Source: an uncultured Oscillospiraceae bacterium (GTDB lineage Bacteria; Bacillota; Clostridia; Oscillospirales; Acutalibacteraceae). From it: a stretch of 14,631 nucleotides of DNA. Shown here piece after piece: positions 14,048 to 14,631 of this stretch. The stretch is from NCBI GenBank assembly GCA_958451705.1, contig CAUDRD010000011.1, positions 1-14,631 of the forward strand, read 5' to 3'. Below the pieces are notes generated by a model. That model was not told the origin of the DNA. It worked only from the letters and a program-made list of their open reading frames with translations, and did no database searches. The position numbers and the translations under genes are program-made. Numbering within the stretch: the first letter of the stretch is position 1; each line of letters opens with the position of its first letter.

Positions 14048-14631
14048 TTAATCTTCATAGGAAGTAAAAGTCAGTTCAGCAAATAAATCCGGGTTATGGA
14101 AGCCTTTTTCAGCAGATCCAACAGGGGAGAAGGCTCCAAAGTGGGGAACAGGCGTATCGTCTCCACATTTATAAAAATTGCCTCTGAGGGTCATGGGATG
14201 AATTTTAAAATTCGTTCCCGTTAAATCCGATAACAGCTTTTCGCTTACAAATAGTGAGACACCCCAAGCGGTTTCACCGTTTTCTTCGACGGTGAAGGGC
14301 GAAACCTGCGGACTCTCAGCAGATAAAGAGGCAAGTTTTTGTCTTTCTTTTCCTCTGCCGGCACCAAATTCTGAAAGCAAAACCCCTTTTGAGTTCATTT
14401 CAAAATTGATGTAAGGCACCGTACAGCCCTCAACAGGGCATACGAAAAATTCAAGGCAGCTGTCACGGTACACAGGGTCATCCCGGTTTTCAAAAACCGC
14501 ACGCACATCCTTTTCAAAGGACCACATTTTTAAAAAGATACCTTTGCCCTCAACAGCACAGAGCTTTGCATAAGAACGGGGACGCACAAACTTTTCCTTT
14601 TCCCAATGGAAACTGTCGATGGAAGCAATAG
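14048..14631 (-). CDS. CBM9-like (DOMON-type) carbohydrate-binding protein, N-terminus beyond right edge
   Basis: The frame is open to the window edge, so the gene starts outside; an internal GTG at 14587 is not a convincing start. About 194 residues are visible. The pattern fits the CBM9-type beta-sandwich seen in many Firmicutes and Bacteroidetes: R-P-x-S-Y-A-K-L-C, L-K-M-W-S-F-E-K-D-V-R-A, R-D-D-P-V-Y-x-D-S-C-L-E-F-F-V, Y-I-N-F-E-M-N-S-K-G and W-G-V-S-L-F-V. These modules bind the reducing ends of sugars, though many stand-alone relatives have no assigned ligand. No more than 44 nt separate it from the nahK start, so a shared transcript is likely. Whether it is secreted cannot be seen. Confidence 0.7.
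   Translation of the reverse strand, partial: IASIDSFHWEKEKFVRPRSYAKLCAVEGKGIFLKMWSFEKDVRAVFENRDDPVYRDSCLEFFVCPVEGCTVPYINFEMNSKGVLLSEFGAGRGKERQKLASLSAESPQVSPFTVEENGETAWGVSLFVSEKLLSDLTGTNFKIHPMTLRGNFYKCGDDTPVPHFGAFSPVGSAEKGFHNPDLFAELTFTSYED

Noticed and set aside
1..14631. CRISPR array, tRNA, rRNA, prophage or defence system
   Set aside because: No regularly spaced direct repeats, no cloverleaf, no nuclease/helicase/toxin or phage genes were recognised on either strand.

Overview
The window reads as chromosomal DNA of an anaerobic gut-type Firmicute, probably class Clostridia and close to the Oscillospirales/Ruminococcaceae. That placement is inference. It rests on tandem FeoA genes beside a short DtxR-type regulator, strong AGGAGG-type ribosome sites, frequent TTG starts, a giant secreted protein with a Clostridia-style signal peptide and Big2 domain, a NahK-type sugar kinase, and a dispersed palindromic element whose GGCTCCCTT/AAGGGAGC hairpin I recall from such genomes. 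I found no rRNA, tRNA, CRISPR array, transposase or phage gene.

Layout. Positions 1-302 (minus) hold two feoA genes, the first running off the left edge, probably toward feoB. They are divergent from a DtxR-family regulator (473-841, plus). The gap between them contains a promoter on each strand and overlapping TTAGT/ACTAA-type inverted repeats that look like the regulator's operator. An HSL-type alpha/beta hydrolase (859-1779) follows the regulator. A bidirectional terminator then separates these genes from a tight minus-strand operon, in order of transcription tsaE, tsaB, rpiB, nfo and a small zinc-ribbon membrane protein. That operon combines t6A tRNA modification, pentose phosphate metabolism and base-excision repair.

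Divergent from tsaE is a rodA/ftsW-family (SEDS) gene (4706-5902), followed by a terminator. A 435-bp gap with a near-consensus promoter and about 200 nt of foldable leader precedes a 1780-residue secreted protein (6338-11680). This protein has a signal peptide, a long helical N-terminal half, two diverged copies of a unit of about 340-395 residues, a Big2-like Ig domain, a FIVAR-like helical segment and a C-terminal beta domain. It is the least explained object here and the best candidate for new biology. A strong terminator and a 300-bp stretch of palindromes follow it.

The right end (minus strand) carries, in order of transcription, a CBM9-like protein (partial at the right edge), a NahK-type N-acetylhexosamine 1-kinase, and a membrane-anchored GDPD-fold protein whose active site lacks several canonical residues. 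The last two overlap by 11 nt, so they are probably one unit concerned with glycans or envelope material.
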